64,000 bases of DNA from Corythucha ciliata (GCA_038030265.1 CM075941.1:42842164-42906163); one strand, 5' to 3'. Shown: positions 24,471 to 33,909, counted from the stretch's first letter. The notes: generated by a model from the letters alone, not told the origin. Program-made: numbers and translations.

Positions 24471-24743
24471 GCGCCATGTTCGTTCTTATCAGTTTAATAA
24501 GAATGGTTGGGAGTGGTTTGTTGACATCCACAAAACACCACACTGATAATTGATAAGAGCGAACATGGCGTCTATGATTTTACCTGTCTGATTATAGGTT
24601 CTCTAACGAAACTAGAGAACCTATAATCAGGCAGGTAAAATCCTTAGAGTATAATATAAACAGTAGAGAGATGGTTGGGCTGCGCGTCACGAAAAAAGTG
24701 AAGCAAACACCTCGGTCACGTGACTGAGGTCATTACTTCCCGC
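24471..24743. repeat. Cluster of three palindromes
   Basis: First: CGCCATGTTCGTTCTTATC at about 24,472-24,490 pairs with GATAAGAGCGAACATGGCG at about 24,553-24,571, one mismatch. Second: arms of 28 bp beginning ATTTTACCTGTCTGATTATA around a 9-base centre, at about 24,576-24,640, one mismatch. Third: ACCTCGGTCACGTGACTGAG GT, a near-perfect 22-bp palindrome near 24,709-24,730. They follow one another without overlap. This suggests one or more foldback MITEs. Confidence 0.7.
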
Positions 24744-24865
24744 TCTTTTTCAAATGCTTGAAGGTTCCGTCCAAAGGGGGCTGCATTTTGTTCTTGTACA
24801 ATCTTTCACTTAAAATTCTTGAGGAGTTCATGTGTCATGAAACTTGAACTCTTTGTTCAAAGCAT

Positions 24866-24912
24866 TTGCATAGACTCCACAGAACGTTAACATAGAGCTT
24901 GTAAACGGGACT
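24866..24912 (+). mobile_element. Half copy of the MITE at 42,591-42,727
   Basis: GCATAGACTCCACAGAACGT followed by TAACATAGAGCTTGTAAACG GGACT matches the right arm of the 137-bp element at 42.6 kb and ends in TAA like it. The left arm is missing. Confidence 0.6.
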
Positions 24913-25224
24913 TAATGAGCCTTTATACGCAGTTGGCCATGATTTTCAAGAGTTCCACGGGTGTTTGTGTTTCATGGGGAACTTGCATGAATGTCCGATT
25001 TGGGAGAAAATACACCGATGAATTGGCACATGGAGAGAAGGAAATCAACGGTAGTAGCAGCCTGCTTGATGCATCTATTGATTTTTAAATAAATTTTAAA
25101 GTTCTTCAGTAGGGGATGGATGGTGCGAGGGGAAATGACGTCAATGTTTAGATGTGAAGCATTTGAAAAATGTTTTGTTTACAAATAACAAGAAAAATTG
25201 TCCCAAAGAAAACACGTTTTACCC
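24913..25224. other. Unassigned spacer
   Basis: No gene or repeat recognised. Confidence 0.3.
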
Positions 25225-25325
25225 CCTCTTCCCCACATCATCCATTTCATTGAATAGCCTTTGACGTAACCAAGCCCCCACTCAAAATTTTCAAAAATTC
25301 GCTTTAAAAAAAAACCTTGAGTGCA
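25225..25325. mobile_element. MITE fragment related to the 25.84-25.99 kb palindrome
   Basis: Contains GAATAGCCTTTGACGTAACC followed by AAGCCCCCACTCAAAATTTT, the right-arm sequence of the inverted repeat at 25,843-25,989. It extends further to CCTTGAGTGC, which may be the true terminus. Confidence 0.55.
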
Positions 25326-25842
25326 ACCTTGTGAGCAAATGTCTTGTTGAAGAGCCCTCTTCAAGAAACACCACTGCTCGACAAATGTGCAAGTTCCCCG
25401 TTGTTTGAAAATGGCTCATTTCAAGGTAAATATTGGAAACTATTAGGAATAAAAAAATATGTTGTTAAGGAAAGGGTTGCGACAAGTTTCACCCGCTATT
25501 TATCTCAAGAAGAAATTGAATGTTTCATTTTCAAGCAAATTAGCTTCTCGTCTGAAATTATCCACGCGTTCTTAGGTGTAAGATAATAGCCATTGAACGT
25601 AATAAAATGAAATCCCAGGTTGAAAATAAAGAAAGAAGTGGATTAGTGGAAAATGAGCAAAGGAAAAATGAGACAGTAGGGGCGTTAAAAGAACAGTTGA
25701 AATGCAAGAACGATGAATAGACAAATGAAAAACGGAAAAAAGAACAACACACAAACGACAGCAAAGCGAGCAAACAGAGCAACGGCCGAGTTATTCATAC
25801 AGGTTATTGACCTGTATGTACCTTTGTACCCTGTACCTTTTG

Positions 25843-25989
25843 GTGGGGGCTTGGTTACGTCAAACGTCAAAGGCTATTCGATGAAATGGTATGTTACGTG
25901 TTACGTGGATTTTACAAGACTGATAATTGCACACGTAACATACCATTTCATCGAATAGCCTTTGACGTTTGACGTAACCAAGCCCCCAC
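25843..25989. mobile_element. Foldback element: 58-bp perfect inverted repeat
   Basis: Positions 25,843-25,900 are the exact reverse complement of 25,932-25,989, with a 31-bp spacer. The arm starts GTGGGGGCTTGGTTACGTCA. The right side directly abuts the 3' part of the minus-strand LINE at 25,990. A second, partial copy of the arm lies 0.6 kb away at 25,225-25,290. Confidence 0.85.
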
Positions 25990-27599
25990 TCAAAATTTAC
26001 CACGTAACATAAGATTTCAGGGACATAAAGACCCAAAAGAGTGAGTATCGCAAGCTCTGAAAAAAGCGGCCCGCAAGAAGTGCGAGAGTGAACACCACAC
26101 ATTATTAGTATCGCCGCTTTATGTAATTTGAAGACACGCGTCACGCTGGTCGAATTTCCCCACAGGAGAATGCTGTATGACAGATGACTCGCAAAAAAGG
26201 AGTAATACACCATCCGCAGAACAGGAGCCGAGATGAGGCCCACAAGGCGTCGCATCGCGAAGAGACTGCGTGATAGGACCTTACACAGGTGAGTGATGTG
26301 GCTGGTCCAGGAGAGTCGATTATCCATGTAAAACCCGATGAATTTTACTTCGGAAGCACTGGTCGACAAGGAGGTCAGATTGAGTGTCAGGTACTGAGTT
26401 TTAGCTGCGTTTAGATGCGGACGATTGGCCACGCATCAGTCACCGATTTCGAAAGAGCATTGATTAAGCAAAAATCTGCATCCCTCATTGTCGCCATCCC
26501 GGCACATCACGGTAACATCATCAGCAAACAGGATAATGTTGACGTTGCCTTTAGTTAAAGCGCGAGCTAAATCATTAATGAATAACAAAAACAACATCGG
26601 ACCCAACCGTGATCCCTGTCCCGGGATTTCTGCACTCCAGAATATTAGGTACCTCACTGCCAAATTCGCAATACTGACTCCAGCCGTTAAGGTAAGACAC
26701 AAGAAACTCGACAAAGAGAGGAAAAAACCCATAATGCTGCAGTTTAGCCTAGAGAATTTCCACATTCACCGAATCGAACGCTTTAGATAGGTCAAACAGG
26801 CGAACGGACTCCTTGAGACAGCTCCTCCTTGGCTTTGAGACAGCGGGATGACATGCTCAAGAAATCCTGCGAAGCCGACGACTTCATGCGACCTATACAA
26901 GCGTATACCTCATCAAAAGTGGTAAGTTCCAAGGCAAGAGAAGAAGGGCGCGCCGAAACTTGATTTAGATAAACCATAAAGGAAGTCTCAGGGGGAGGCA
27001 AAGAGTGAACCCTCCTCGAGGCGGAAATGTACATTGAAATCCGAGGCCGTTAGATTCGAACCTGGCATGGGTTTCTTCAAGGGCTTGCTATTCAGTTCCC
27101 TATGAACAATTCTCCACGATTCACGAGACCTGTTCACGGACGACGTAATTCGTTCGTCGTTATGCGCCCGTCTAGCAGCGGACAAAGCTGTGCGACACTC
27201 TTGCCTAGCAGCGACGAAAGCCCTACGAAAATTCAAGCGGTGCTGAGGATCGGAGGTACACCTATAACTCCGAAGCAGATCCAAATAGATATCGCGTTTC
27301 GTTTCCAACTCAGATGGGAACCAAGAATCCTTCATCATTCGTCGGTCATCAGACGCTATCCAGGGGCAGCAGGCGTCCAATCCTCTCGCAAGAAGGTGTA
27401 GGAAGAGTTCCCACTTTTGAAAGGAGTCTGTAATCTCGTAAATCCTAAACCAAAGGCAAGGCTGAACTAGCCAAGAGGTGAGACTAAGCAGTCGTTTAGC
27501 TCCTAAATGACGTTTTGGGGCAGACTTGCCATTTTTAACTACAGGAGCTTGAAGGCGCAACATTACGTCGTGCGCTTTATGGTCAGAGAACTGCTAATC

Positions 27600-28060
27600 G
27601 ATTACGCTGGAGCTGAACCAGGAATGATGGATATTTGTGAAAATGTTATCGAGGGCGGACTCCTTACCATTACCGTGGATTCTGGTGCACACTGGTATAT
27701 AGAGGGCTGAAAGTCATAGGATGATAGCAAGTTCAAAAAATAGTTGGCATCCGATTCCCTACTGAGTATGTCGATATTAAAATCGCCAGCAAGCAACGCT
27801 GGGGAGTTCATACGGCCCGGTCTATCAAGAAATTCCTGAAAAGTGCGGAAGAATTCGTGAAGCGGGCCACCTGCAGGCCTATAAATCGAGCACAAAACGA
27901 TGTCCGGGAGTAGAATTCGAGTAGCGGAAATCTCGATCACGGCCTCAAGCGAGAGAGAAGCCAGACTGGCGATCTCACTCGAGCCCAGACACCTTTTAAT
28001 GAATACCGAAGATCCTCCGTGACGCCCCACTCCCCTACAGAAAGAATATATAACATCCAC
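27600..28060 (-). pseudogene. LINE endonuclease, second partial copy
   Basis: Starting at about the 55th residue of the domain, this copy repeats the same landmarks as the first in diverged form: RHGGSSVFIKR, LCSIYRPAGGPLHEFFRTFQ and LLAGDFNIDIL (GDFN at 27,776-27,787). It then continues into the end of the domain and the linker. The two copies are clearly homologous but not recent duplicates at protein level. Two abutting LINE copies, or a chimeric element, would explain this. Confidence 0.75.
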
Positions 28061-28570
28061 AGGTCCTTGAGCACCAGGCAGTCACTCGAATCAACATCGA
28101 AATCGACGTTGAAATCACCGGTGATAACGAGTGGGGAAGAACAGTTGAAAGCTCTCTTTAAAAAGATGTCGAAGAGTTCGTAAAAGGAGCCAAATGATGA
28201 GCTGGGAGGACGGTAGACACAGCAGATGAAAACCTCGGGTCTGTTTAGTCTCACAGCAGAAATTTCCAAGACTCGTTCAGCTGAAAGCTGGGTGAGAGGC
28301 AGGAGTTCATCGGCGATAACGGATGACGATTTTACAAAAATCGCAGAACCTCCATGAACGGTAGTTTTTCTGGAGAAGAAAGACACACATTTGAAGCCAG
28401 AAGGGGCGAACAACTCAATACTAGAACTGGGAAGCCAATGCTCGGTATTCGGTAGCCGCTACGACGAATACGTCCAGACGGTCGTGGAGAAAAAGGTTTA
28501 ATTCATCGATCTTGTTACGAAGGCTTTGCATGTTGGAATGGATTATCGTGAAAAGAGAGCTCCCATCACT
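28060..28570 (-). pseudogene. LINE endonuclease, first copy
   Basis: An APE-type endonuclease nicks target DNA for LINE integration. The reading begins near 28,560 with NMQSLRNKIDELNLFLHDRL, the usual N-terminal strand and helix, and continues through FFSRKTTVHGGSAIFVK and CCVYRPPSSSFGSFYELFDI to the catalytic-site motif ITGDFNVDF (GDFN at about 28,108-28,119). It stops being readable about 50 bases later, where the second copy begins. There is at least one frame break near 28,420. Confidence 0.75.
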
Positions 28571-28689
28571 ATCCAGTCATGCTTCACTTGCCGAACTCAC
28601 AATAGGTGGAAAGGGAGAAGAAGACGCAAGCAACGTGCCCACTGGCCAGACATCAGGGTCAGAGACTTTAGAATAATCAGCTGCAGGAA

Positions 28690-28880
28690 CTAAAATCCTA
28701 AAGGACGAATAAAATGCATGGTAGGTAGCTTGAAGTAGACAGAAGAAACGTCAGACATCTTAGCGTCAGGTCTGAGGCGGGAAACGAATAATTCCTTTCT
28801 CTTCTGTACGACGAAGCGGAAGCGGACGAGCGGGGTTCCGTGGATCCGCGCTTTTTTGATAATTTTAATTTTGATCAGTT
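28690..28880 (-). pseudogene. C-terminal remnant of LINE ORF1
   Basis: The minus-strand reading contains HGTPLVRFRFVVQKRKELFV followed by SRLRPDAKMSDVSSV. The ELFVSRL-P motif near the C-terminus is characteristic of ORF1 proteins of insect Jockey-like LINEs. The rest of ORF1 is not present upstream. Confidence 0.6.
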
Positions 28881-29270
28881 TTGCCAGAATGTCCGGGTTA
28901 ACTGGACGTTTTTAGGCTGAATGTTTATGTTTTCAAAGTGTTTCGATTTGAACCGGACGTGGTTTATGAGACCCCAGGACATTGCTCAATTGCTCCTAGA
29001 AAGCGCGTCAAAGAGGTCAAAAGTTAAAGGCGGGAGCGAGGTTGAACGCACAAATTCGAGATTTGAACGATGGGACATGAGAGGCCAGGCCTTCCTCCTC
29101 CACCCCTGGGTTGAGTTCACCTTATTATACGTGACGGGGAATTTTGTTTCTCACGGAACTTCACAGAAAATAAATTGAATAGCATTACATTTCCTTTGAA
29201 ATGAGCCCTTTTCGAACACCTTAGACGGCATGAACCGACCAAGTTTTTTCATTTTTAAAATAGAACTATG
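28881..29270. other. Unassigned sequence
   Basis: An 85-codon plus-strand frame at 28,921-29,178 is not recognised. Nothing else is seen. Confidence 0.25.
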
Positions 29271-29370
29271 TTACACGGTAAAAATATAATGGAAGTTTGA
29301 GCACTGTAAGACTTGCCACCTCGTATTGATGTCGAAATGCCCACTAAGGACCGTCGACTTCCATTCTGCA
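29271..29370 (-). pseudogene. Downstream part of an open frame interrupted by the LTR element
   Basis: If the LTR element and one target copy are removed, the minus-strand frame at 33,633-33,909 runs on here without a stop for about 36 codons, ending at TAA (29,271-29,273). Composition continues Trp- and aromatic-containing coding-like sequence. The family is not recognised. Confidence 0.45.
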
Positions 29371-29542
29371 TGTTGGAATACACACCTCCCCTTCATTTTC
29401 AACCCCCTTTCCCACCCTAATTATTATTGTTTTCCCCTCTACTTTTTTTTCCATATGAATTGAGTTAGTCGTCGACTTCATTTTGATTAAAAAGAATTAT
29501 ACATTTTGTAAAAAGAGTTTTTCTTCTAGTCAAGTTCTAACA
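29371..29542 (+). repeat. 5' LTR (172 bp)
   Basis: Begins TGTTGGAATACACACC and ends TAGTCAAGTTCTAACA. The match to 32,498-33,632 (after removing the inserted MITE) is collinear throughout. Confidence 0.9.
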
Positions 29543-29551
29543 AGTCAGAAG

Positions 29552-29564
29552 TGGGATCCAATCC
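29552..29564 (+). promoter_or_regulatory. Possible primer-binding site
   Basis: TGGGATCCAATCC lies nine bases after the 5' LTR and starts with TGG, complementary to a tRNA CCA end. The tRNA is not identified. Confidence 0.4.
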
Positions 29565-29576
29565 GCCCCAACAAAG

Positions 29577-30264
29577 ATGTCCACTGGAGAAGGAAACGGT
29601 ACAGCGAGGTCGTTCGAGGGAGCAGACCCTATAGACGTTTTGAACGACCCTCCGCTGGACCTCATCCAAATCTTGAGGCTTTTGGTGAGTCAGAATAGTA
29701 CACTCCTTAGGGAAAGGTCTGGCGTGACGAGAATCTTACCGGACTTGACTAAAACTCTTCCGGAGTTTACGGGGCTTGAAGCAGCCCATATCGCGAAGGA
29801 CTGGTTGGACGCTGTCGAAAGTGTGGCCAGAGGAGTACTGGCTTGAAACAGCGCGGTCCACTCTGTCGGGAACCGCTAGAACTTGGTTCTCCGGTCACGA
29901 ATTTGCAGGTTGGTCAGACTTTGCGGAGCAGTTTAAAAAAACATTTTGCAGTAGTTTGACCACAACCACGCGCTGGAAGTTGCTGAATAGTCGAATTCAA
30001 ACAAAAGGAGAACCAACGTCATCATAATTTAACGATAAAGTCAGGTTGTGTCGGGCTCTTAATTTGCCTTTCGAAGACGTTCGTGAACAGGTCATCGAAG
30101 GAATCCGGTCGAAAGACCTGACCTTTCATCTGTTGTCGAAGAGCCATGCCGACGAGCACGAAATGCTGGCGAGCATTCATGAATTCGAACGCATTGATGA
30201 ATCCCGCCGCTTGAGAATTAATAAAGGAGAAGAGTGGTCTGCGACACCAAAAAATAAAATATAG
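29577..30264 (+). pseudogene. Gypsy gag (matrix/capsid), broken
   Basis: The first ATG after the primer site is at 29,577. The first frame covers about 88 codons and contains LPEFTGLEAAHIAKDWLDAV, the beginning of a retrotransposon Gag capsid domain. A frameshift near 29,840 is followed by TARSTLSGTARTWFSGHEFA and WSDFAEQFKKTF, the conserved Gag core. A stop sits at about 30,025, after which the frame continues with FNDKVRLCRALNLPFEDV. Gag packages element RNA into virus-like particles. Multiple lesions make this copy inactive. Confidence 0.8.
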
Positions 30265-30420
30265 GTCCCAAGTGGAAAACAGGTGAGTGCACCATCAGTT
30301 CTGTTAAAGTGTTACGGATGCGGTCAAAAGGGGCACATTTCGAGTAGCTGCGGGAACTCGCAGAATACCTGCTTTATATGTCGGCAACTCGGCCACATAT
30401 CGAAAGATTTCCAAAAATGA
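30265..30420 (+). pseudogene. Gag zinc knuckles (CCHC)
   Basis: The first knuckle reads CYGCGQKGHISSSC (C-x2-C-x4-H-x4-C), complete. The second, CFICRQLGHISKDF, has lost its final Cys to Phe. Such knuckles bind RNA. It follows an in-frame stop at the end of gag. Confidence 0.8.
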
Positions 30421-30775
30421 AAGATCCACCTGCAAAAACGTACCTTTCAAAAACCCAAGACTTGACCGATACGTACATTAAAAACGTGTTGCTAAATCGT
30501 GTGTCATTTTCAGGATTAATCGACACTGGAAGTAGTGAATGCCTTATTCACTACTGCTGTCGCAGACTACGGCTGTCACTACGGCTATCGCACACTACGG
30601 CTGTCGCAGAACAATTTGGATTGAGAGAGATACATGCGCTGTCCCCATTTTCGGTGTTGGAAGCATGATCGAGCCGGTCACTCAATCCTTGGGCTCTTTG
30701 TCGGTCCTTGTCGAAATCGATGGAGTAAATAGGAAAGTTAAAGTACTAATACTTCCAGACGCTACTCTTCCGAAG
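30421..30775 (+). pseudogene. Retrotransposon aspartic protease, disrupted
   Basis: The active-site motif LIDTGSSECL is at 30,516-30,545 (DTGS at 30,522-30,533). Directly after it lies a roughly 65-bp stretch of 13-16-bp tandem units built on ACTACGGCTGTCGCAG, which is foreign to protease coding. After that, protease-like sequence resumes in another frame: VLVEIDGVNRKVKVLILPDA. The insertion lies between the catalytic loop and the flap region, so the enzyme would not fold. Confidence 0.7.
30548..30612 (+). repeat. 13-16-bp tandem repeat inside the protease
   Basis: Roughly four units of ACTACGGCTGTCGCAG with small truncations follow the DTGS codons. Confidence 0.7.
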
Positions 30776-30850
30776 CCAGTTGAAATCAGGCACAGATCGG
30801 GTGTTAAGATGTGTCACGTCGATGCTCTCAGTCGAGGACCAACTGAACAA
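30776..30850 (+). pseudogene. Junction of the RT/RNase H deletion
   Basis: Protease sequence ending LPDATLPKP passes straight into EIRHRSGVKMCHVDALSRGP. In Gypsy elements that second motif marks the end of RNase H. About 2 kb of RT and RNase H coding sequence is therefore missing at about 30,778. Confidence 0.75.
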
Positions 30851-31039
30851 TCTATGGATACAATGGATGAGATTTTCGATAAAAGAGTAGAAGTAATTTA
30901 CGTTTGTTCTGACAGGGGGAGCGAATTAGAGGAAATTGACTGCGTAGCCGCGATTCAGTACAGTGACCCAGAATTACGTCGCATAATAAAAGCACTAGGA
31001 GGAACCAACGAAAACAGAAGACGACGAAAATATTCCAAT

Positions 31040-31920
31040 GCCTCCAAACTATGTAATGCATAATGCACTGCTTTGTCGACATGTGAAATCACGAAGACAG
31101 TTTGTGGTTCCCAAGACACATAGAAAAAGCACGGTAGTGCGTTTTCATGATTTAAGAGGACACTTCGGAGTAGACCGAACTGTGAAAATTACTACTTCCC
31201 GAAGATGAAACGATACGTAAAGTTTCACATTAGGAGTTGTTTCACGTGTACCTTGATGAAAATTCCTGGAGGGAAAAAACCCGCACCGATTAATCCCATT
31301 ACCCCAGGCACTAGACCATTTGAAGTCCATCTCGAATTCCTCGAAGTCGAACAAGAAACTCACATTTACTCGTTCTAATAGACAATCTAACAAAGTTTAC
31401 AGGTTAGTGCCAACGAAAAATACGAAGTCAAAAACAGTCATACAGACTTTAGAGAATTTGATAGACGATTTCGGAGCACCTGTGCATTTAATATGCGATA
31501 GAGGAACAGCATTCACTTCGGAAGAAATAATGAATTTCTGTGAAAGTCGTGGTATACGGCTGACGAACGTGTGCGTTCGTCATCCCAGAGCAAATGGACA
31601 AGTCGAGAGAGATAATCGAACTCTCATTTCCGTTCTAAAAGCTTCTTTTACAGAAGGAAATTGCTGGGACACTAACGTTAATAAAATTGCAGTAGGTATG
31701 GTTGAATGATGCGCCGAACAAATCGACTGGAATTTCGCTATTCAAAGCCCTATTAGGTTATTCTCCTAAAAGAGTTGACTCAGAATTACGGCCTATCACG
31801 GATCGGCTGAACAATGATGACTATACACCCCTAGAACACATCCGCCAAGAAATTCGCCAGAAAATAGCAGAAGAACACGAAAAGTGGACGAAGCCACCAA
31901 ATCAAGCTTGACGTCGGTCA
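31040..31920 (+). pseudogene. Gypsy integrase, broken
   Basis: The N-terminal zinc domain is visible as HDLRGHFGV (two His) and SCFTCTL (CxxC), with a frameshift between. In the catalytic core the first acidic position reads HLEFLE where relatives have HLDHLG, so the first Asp appears replaced by Glu. The second Asp is in HLICDRGTAFTS, and the Glu lies in the PRANGQVERDNRTL motif. Stops occur after the first acidic block (31,376-31,384). The core ends in GISLFKALLGYSPKRVDSEL. Integrase joins element DNA to the host chromosome; this one is inactive. Confidence 0.85.
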
Positions 31921-32206
31921 ACTAGTATATATTCGTCAAGAATCCACAGGAAAACTAGCCGACAAGTACAGAAGACCGCTCGTGATCACCCACGCACTTC
32001 CAGGAGACGCGTACAGGGTGATGCCAATCATAAATTACAGAGGCCAATGTTACTGTAGGACAGCACATGGTTCTGCTCTTAAACCATTCGGAGGAGACGT
32101 AGAAGATGATGAATCCATTCCACCCGACGTCAATAGCGGGACTACCGACTCTCCAGAGGAGAGCGAACATTTAACTGAGCGATATCATCAGTTACTCGCT
32201 GATTGA
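31905..32206 (+). pseudogene. Integrase C-terminal region
   Basis: LDVGQLVYIRQESTGKLADK followed by YRRPLVITH is the SH3-like C-terminal domain typical of Gypsy integrases. It continues as a 74-codon frame (31,982-32,206) ending in an acidic tail. A short Arg/Gln-rich stretch follows before the 3' LTR. Confidence 0.65.
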
Positions 32207-32629
32207 TGTAATGACTCTCATACAAATCAAGAGGACAGTCCATCACAAGAAGATTCTCAGAGAGTCGAACAGCCTCAAACACGAAGAAGATACCGTGCTC
32301 AAAGAAGACGCTTTCAAACATCGACCCACTCGCAACCGCTCAATGCCAATCAAATTCAAGAATTATCAGGTTTATTGACCAATAGACATACGAGATGGCA
32401 ACGAATGTTTAATATGAAGCCAATCATCGCCAGAAACCCCTTAATCATGCTGAGATCATCAGAATCGAGGACGATTCCAGGTCGGATGGCCGAGAAGTGT
32501 TGGAATGCACACCTCCCCTTCATTTTCAACCCCCTTTCCCACCCCAATTTTTATTGTTTTCCCCTCTCCTTTTTTTTCCAAATGAATTGAGTTAGTCGTC
32601 GATTTGGTTTTAATTGAAAAGAAATATAA

Positions 32630-33600
32630 GGCCCGGTGCATACGAGCGATAAGTGTCGCGCGGTCACCGCGACAATTACCGCCGCGACCGTAAAGAAACA
32701 TATAATTCAATGGGGCAATGCACAAGTGCCGCTGCGACCAGTGTCGCGCGGTTATTGCGACACTTGTCGCCGCGACCATACAGAAACGTATAATTTAATG
32801 GGCAATGCACACGTGTCGCGGCGACCAATTATCACTGGCGACACTCGAAATGCTGTCGCAAGTTCCTGTGGGTCGCGCGACTTTATTTTCACCACTCAAT
32901 ACTTAAAAACCTAGCTTTTATGATTTGAGCCGTTTCTTCCACACGTCAGCGCCTCTTCTCAAATCTTCTATCGGTGAATTACCGATTTTTCCCTAATATT
33001 TTAGCTGCGAATTAGCGATTTTTTGTCATTATAGCGATTCTTCACCATTTTAACCCTGAATTAGCGATTTATCTGAATTATGCAGTGAATTCGTGTTTTT
33101 CCTGGTTCCTCAATGTTCTGTGAATTAGCAAATTTTCTCATATTAACCCCCAAATTAGCAATTTTACTTTATTATAGCCGCAAATTAGCGTTTTTTCCTC
33201 ATTTTAGCAGCTAATTGTGGATTTTTCTACGTTTCATCAACGAATTAGAGTGTCCCCAATTTTCACCGCGAATTAATAGCTAACGTTTTTCTGAAATTTT
33301 GCCGTGGATTCGCGATTTTTTCCGCTCAATTTCCTATTGAGGTACTTGTAAGCTAAAATTGAAGGTATAATTTCCTTTTTGCGTTGTTCGGGGGTTCATT
33401 GCGAACGATAGCTAGCGAAAAACTGTCTGGGTATTGGGTGTATGCGCCGTTGCTACGTAAACATAATTATGAAACTGTCGCGGCGGTAAATATCGCCGGT
33501 CACTGCGACACTTATCGCTCGTGTGCATCGAAAAATAAATGGTCGCAGCGATAATTGTCGCGACGACCACGCGACACTTATCGCTCGTGTGCACCGGCCC
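32630..33600. mobile_element. Harbinger-like MITE with satellite cargo (971 bp)
   Basis: Ends are GGCCCGGTGCATACGAGCGA on the left and, on the minus strand, GGGCCGGTGCACACGAGCGA on the right; the inverted similarity continues for about 60 bp. TAA flanks both sides (32,627-32,629 and 33,601-33,603), and the uninterrupted 5' LTR gives the empty-site comparison. A TWA duplication is typical of PIF/Harbinger elements. The left third has two tandem copies of a roughly 88-bp subterminal unit (from GCCGCGACCGTAAAGAAACA). The centre (32,931-33,400) is family A satellite, inverted. There is no coding capacity. Confidence 0.85.
32931..33400 (-). repeat. Family A satellite, inverted, within the MITE
   Basis: Minus-strand reading gives 29-31-bp units of the GCTAATTCGCGGCTAAAATT type. 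Positions 32,931-33,321 are the reverse complement of 38,261-38,651 with 7 mismatches and no gap by hand alignment. Confidence 0.9.
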
Positions 33601-33632
33601 TAAAGAGTTTTTCTTCTAGTCAAGTTCTAACA

Positions 33633-33909
33633 CTGCCATAAGGCTCGGTGACACGATCAATTTTTCCTCACAAAACCAACCTTGACGCAGGTTGGTCATG
33701 TGAAATTGAACGTTTCGCTGGGCAAACTGCGAAGCGTGATCAAGCTTGAACATATAGCTGCGGGTTTCATACTGCTCATCAACCCCTTTATTTATAAAAT
33801 AGCTCCTGAGACGTTCTTCGTCCTCCTGTAGCCTTACAATCATTTCCAAGCGATCTGAAATGATTATTTTTTTGTGGCAAACCAACCCCCACGACGGGAA
33901 CAACGACAT
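33633..33909 (-). pseudogene. Open frame interrupted by the LTR element, family unknown
   Basis: A minus-strand frame starts at the ATG at 33,909 (it stays open back to about 33,970) and runs 92 codons to the edge of the LTR element. Its composition is coding-like: mixed charged and aromatic residues, for example EMIVRLQEDEERLRSYF and QFAQRNVQFHMTNLRQGWF. After the element and one target copy are removed it continues for about 36 codons at 29,271-29,370. I do not recognise the protein. It may be an exon of a host gene or the ORF of an unidentified mobile element. It is the best candidate in the window for coding sequence outside known transposon families. Confidence 0.45.

Larger units (their letters stand above)
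25990..28880 (-). mobile_element. Decayed Jockey-like LINE with duplicated endonuclease segment
   Basis: In minus-strand order: ORF1 C-terminus (about 28,880-28,690), first endonuclease copy (28,570-28,060), second partial endonuclease copy (28,060-27,600), linker (27,563-26,988), reverse transcriptase (27,034-26,440) and post-RT region (26,432-25,990). Stops and frameshifts divide it. RT motif A reads LFDLSKAFDSVNVEIL, motif B is degenerate (GSRLGPMLFLLFINDL) and motif C is LFADDVTVM with both Asp. The fingers between linker and motif A are largely deleted. No RNase H domain is seen. The 3' end is cut by the foldback element. Confidence 0.85.
29371..33632 (+). mobile_element. Gypsy-type LTR retrotransposon, internally deleted
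   Basis: Both LTRs (172 bp, starting TGTTGGAAT and ending GTTCTAACA) are present. Order is LTR, gag with zinc knuckles, protease, then directly the sequence that follows RNase H, integrase, LTR. This Gag-PR-(RT-RH)-IN order identifies Gypsy/Metaviridae type. RT and nearly all of RNase H are absent, and gag, protease and integrase contain stops and frameshifts, so the copy is defective. The flanks CTGCA and CTGCC match at 4 of 5 bases and look like the target duplication. The 3' LTR is interrupted by a MITE. The two LTRs differ at roughly a dozen sites, so the insertion is not young. Confidence 0.9.
32498..33632 (+). repeat. 3' LTR, split by a MITE
   Basis: LTR sequence covers 32,498-32,629 and 33,601-33,632. 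The break falls where the 5' LTR reads ATTATACATTTTGTAAAAAGAG. Confidence 0.9.

Noticed and set aside
27102..27401. Plus-strand 99-codon frame within the 26-28.9 kb LINE
   Set aside because: It is antisense to the LINE linker region, which reads clearly on the minus strand.
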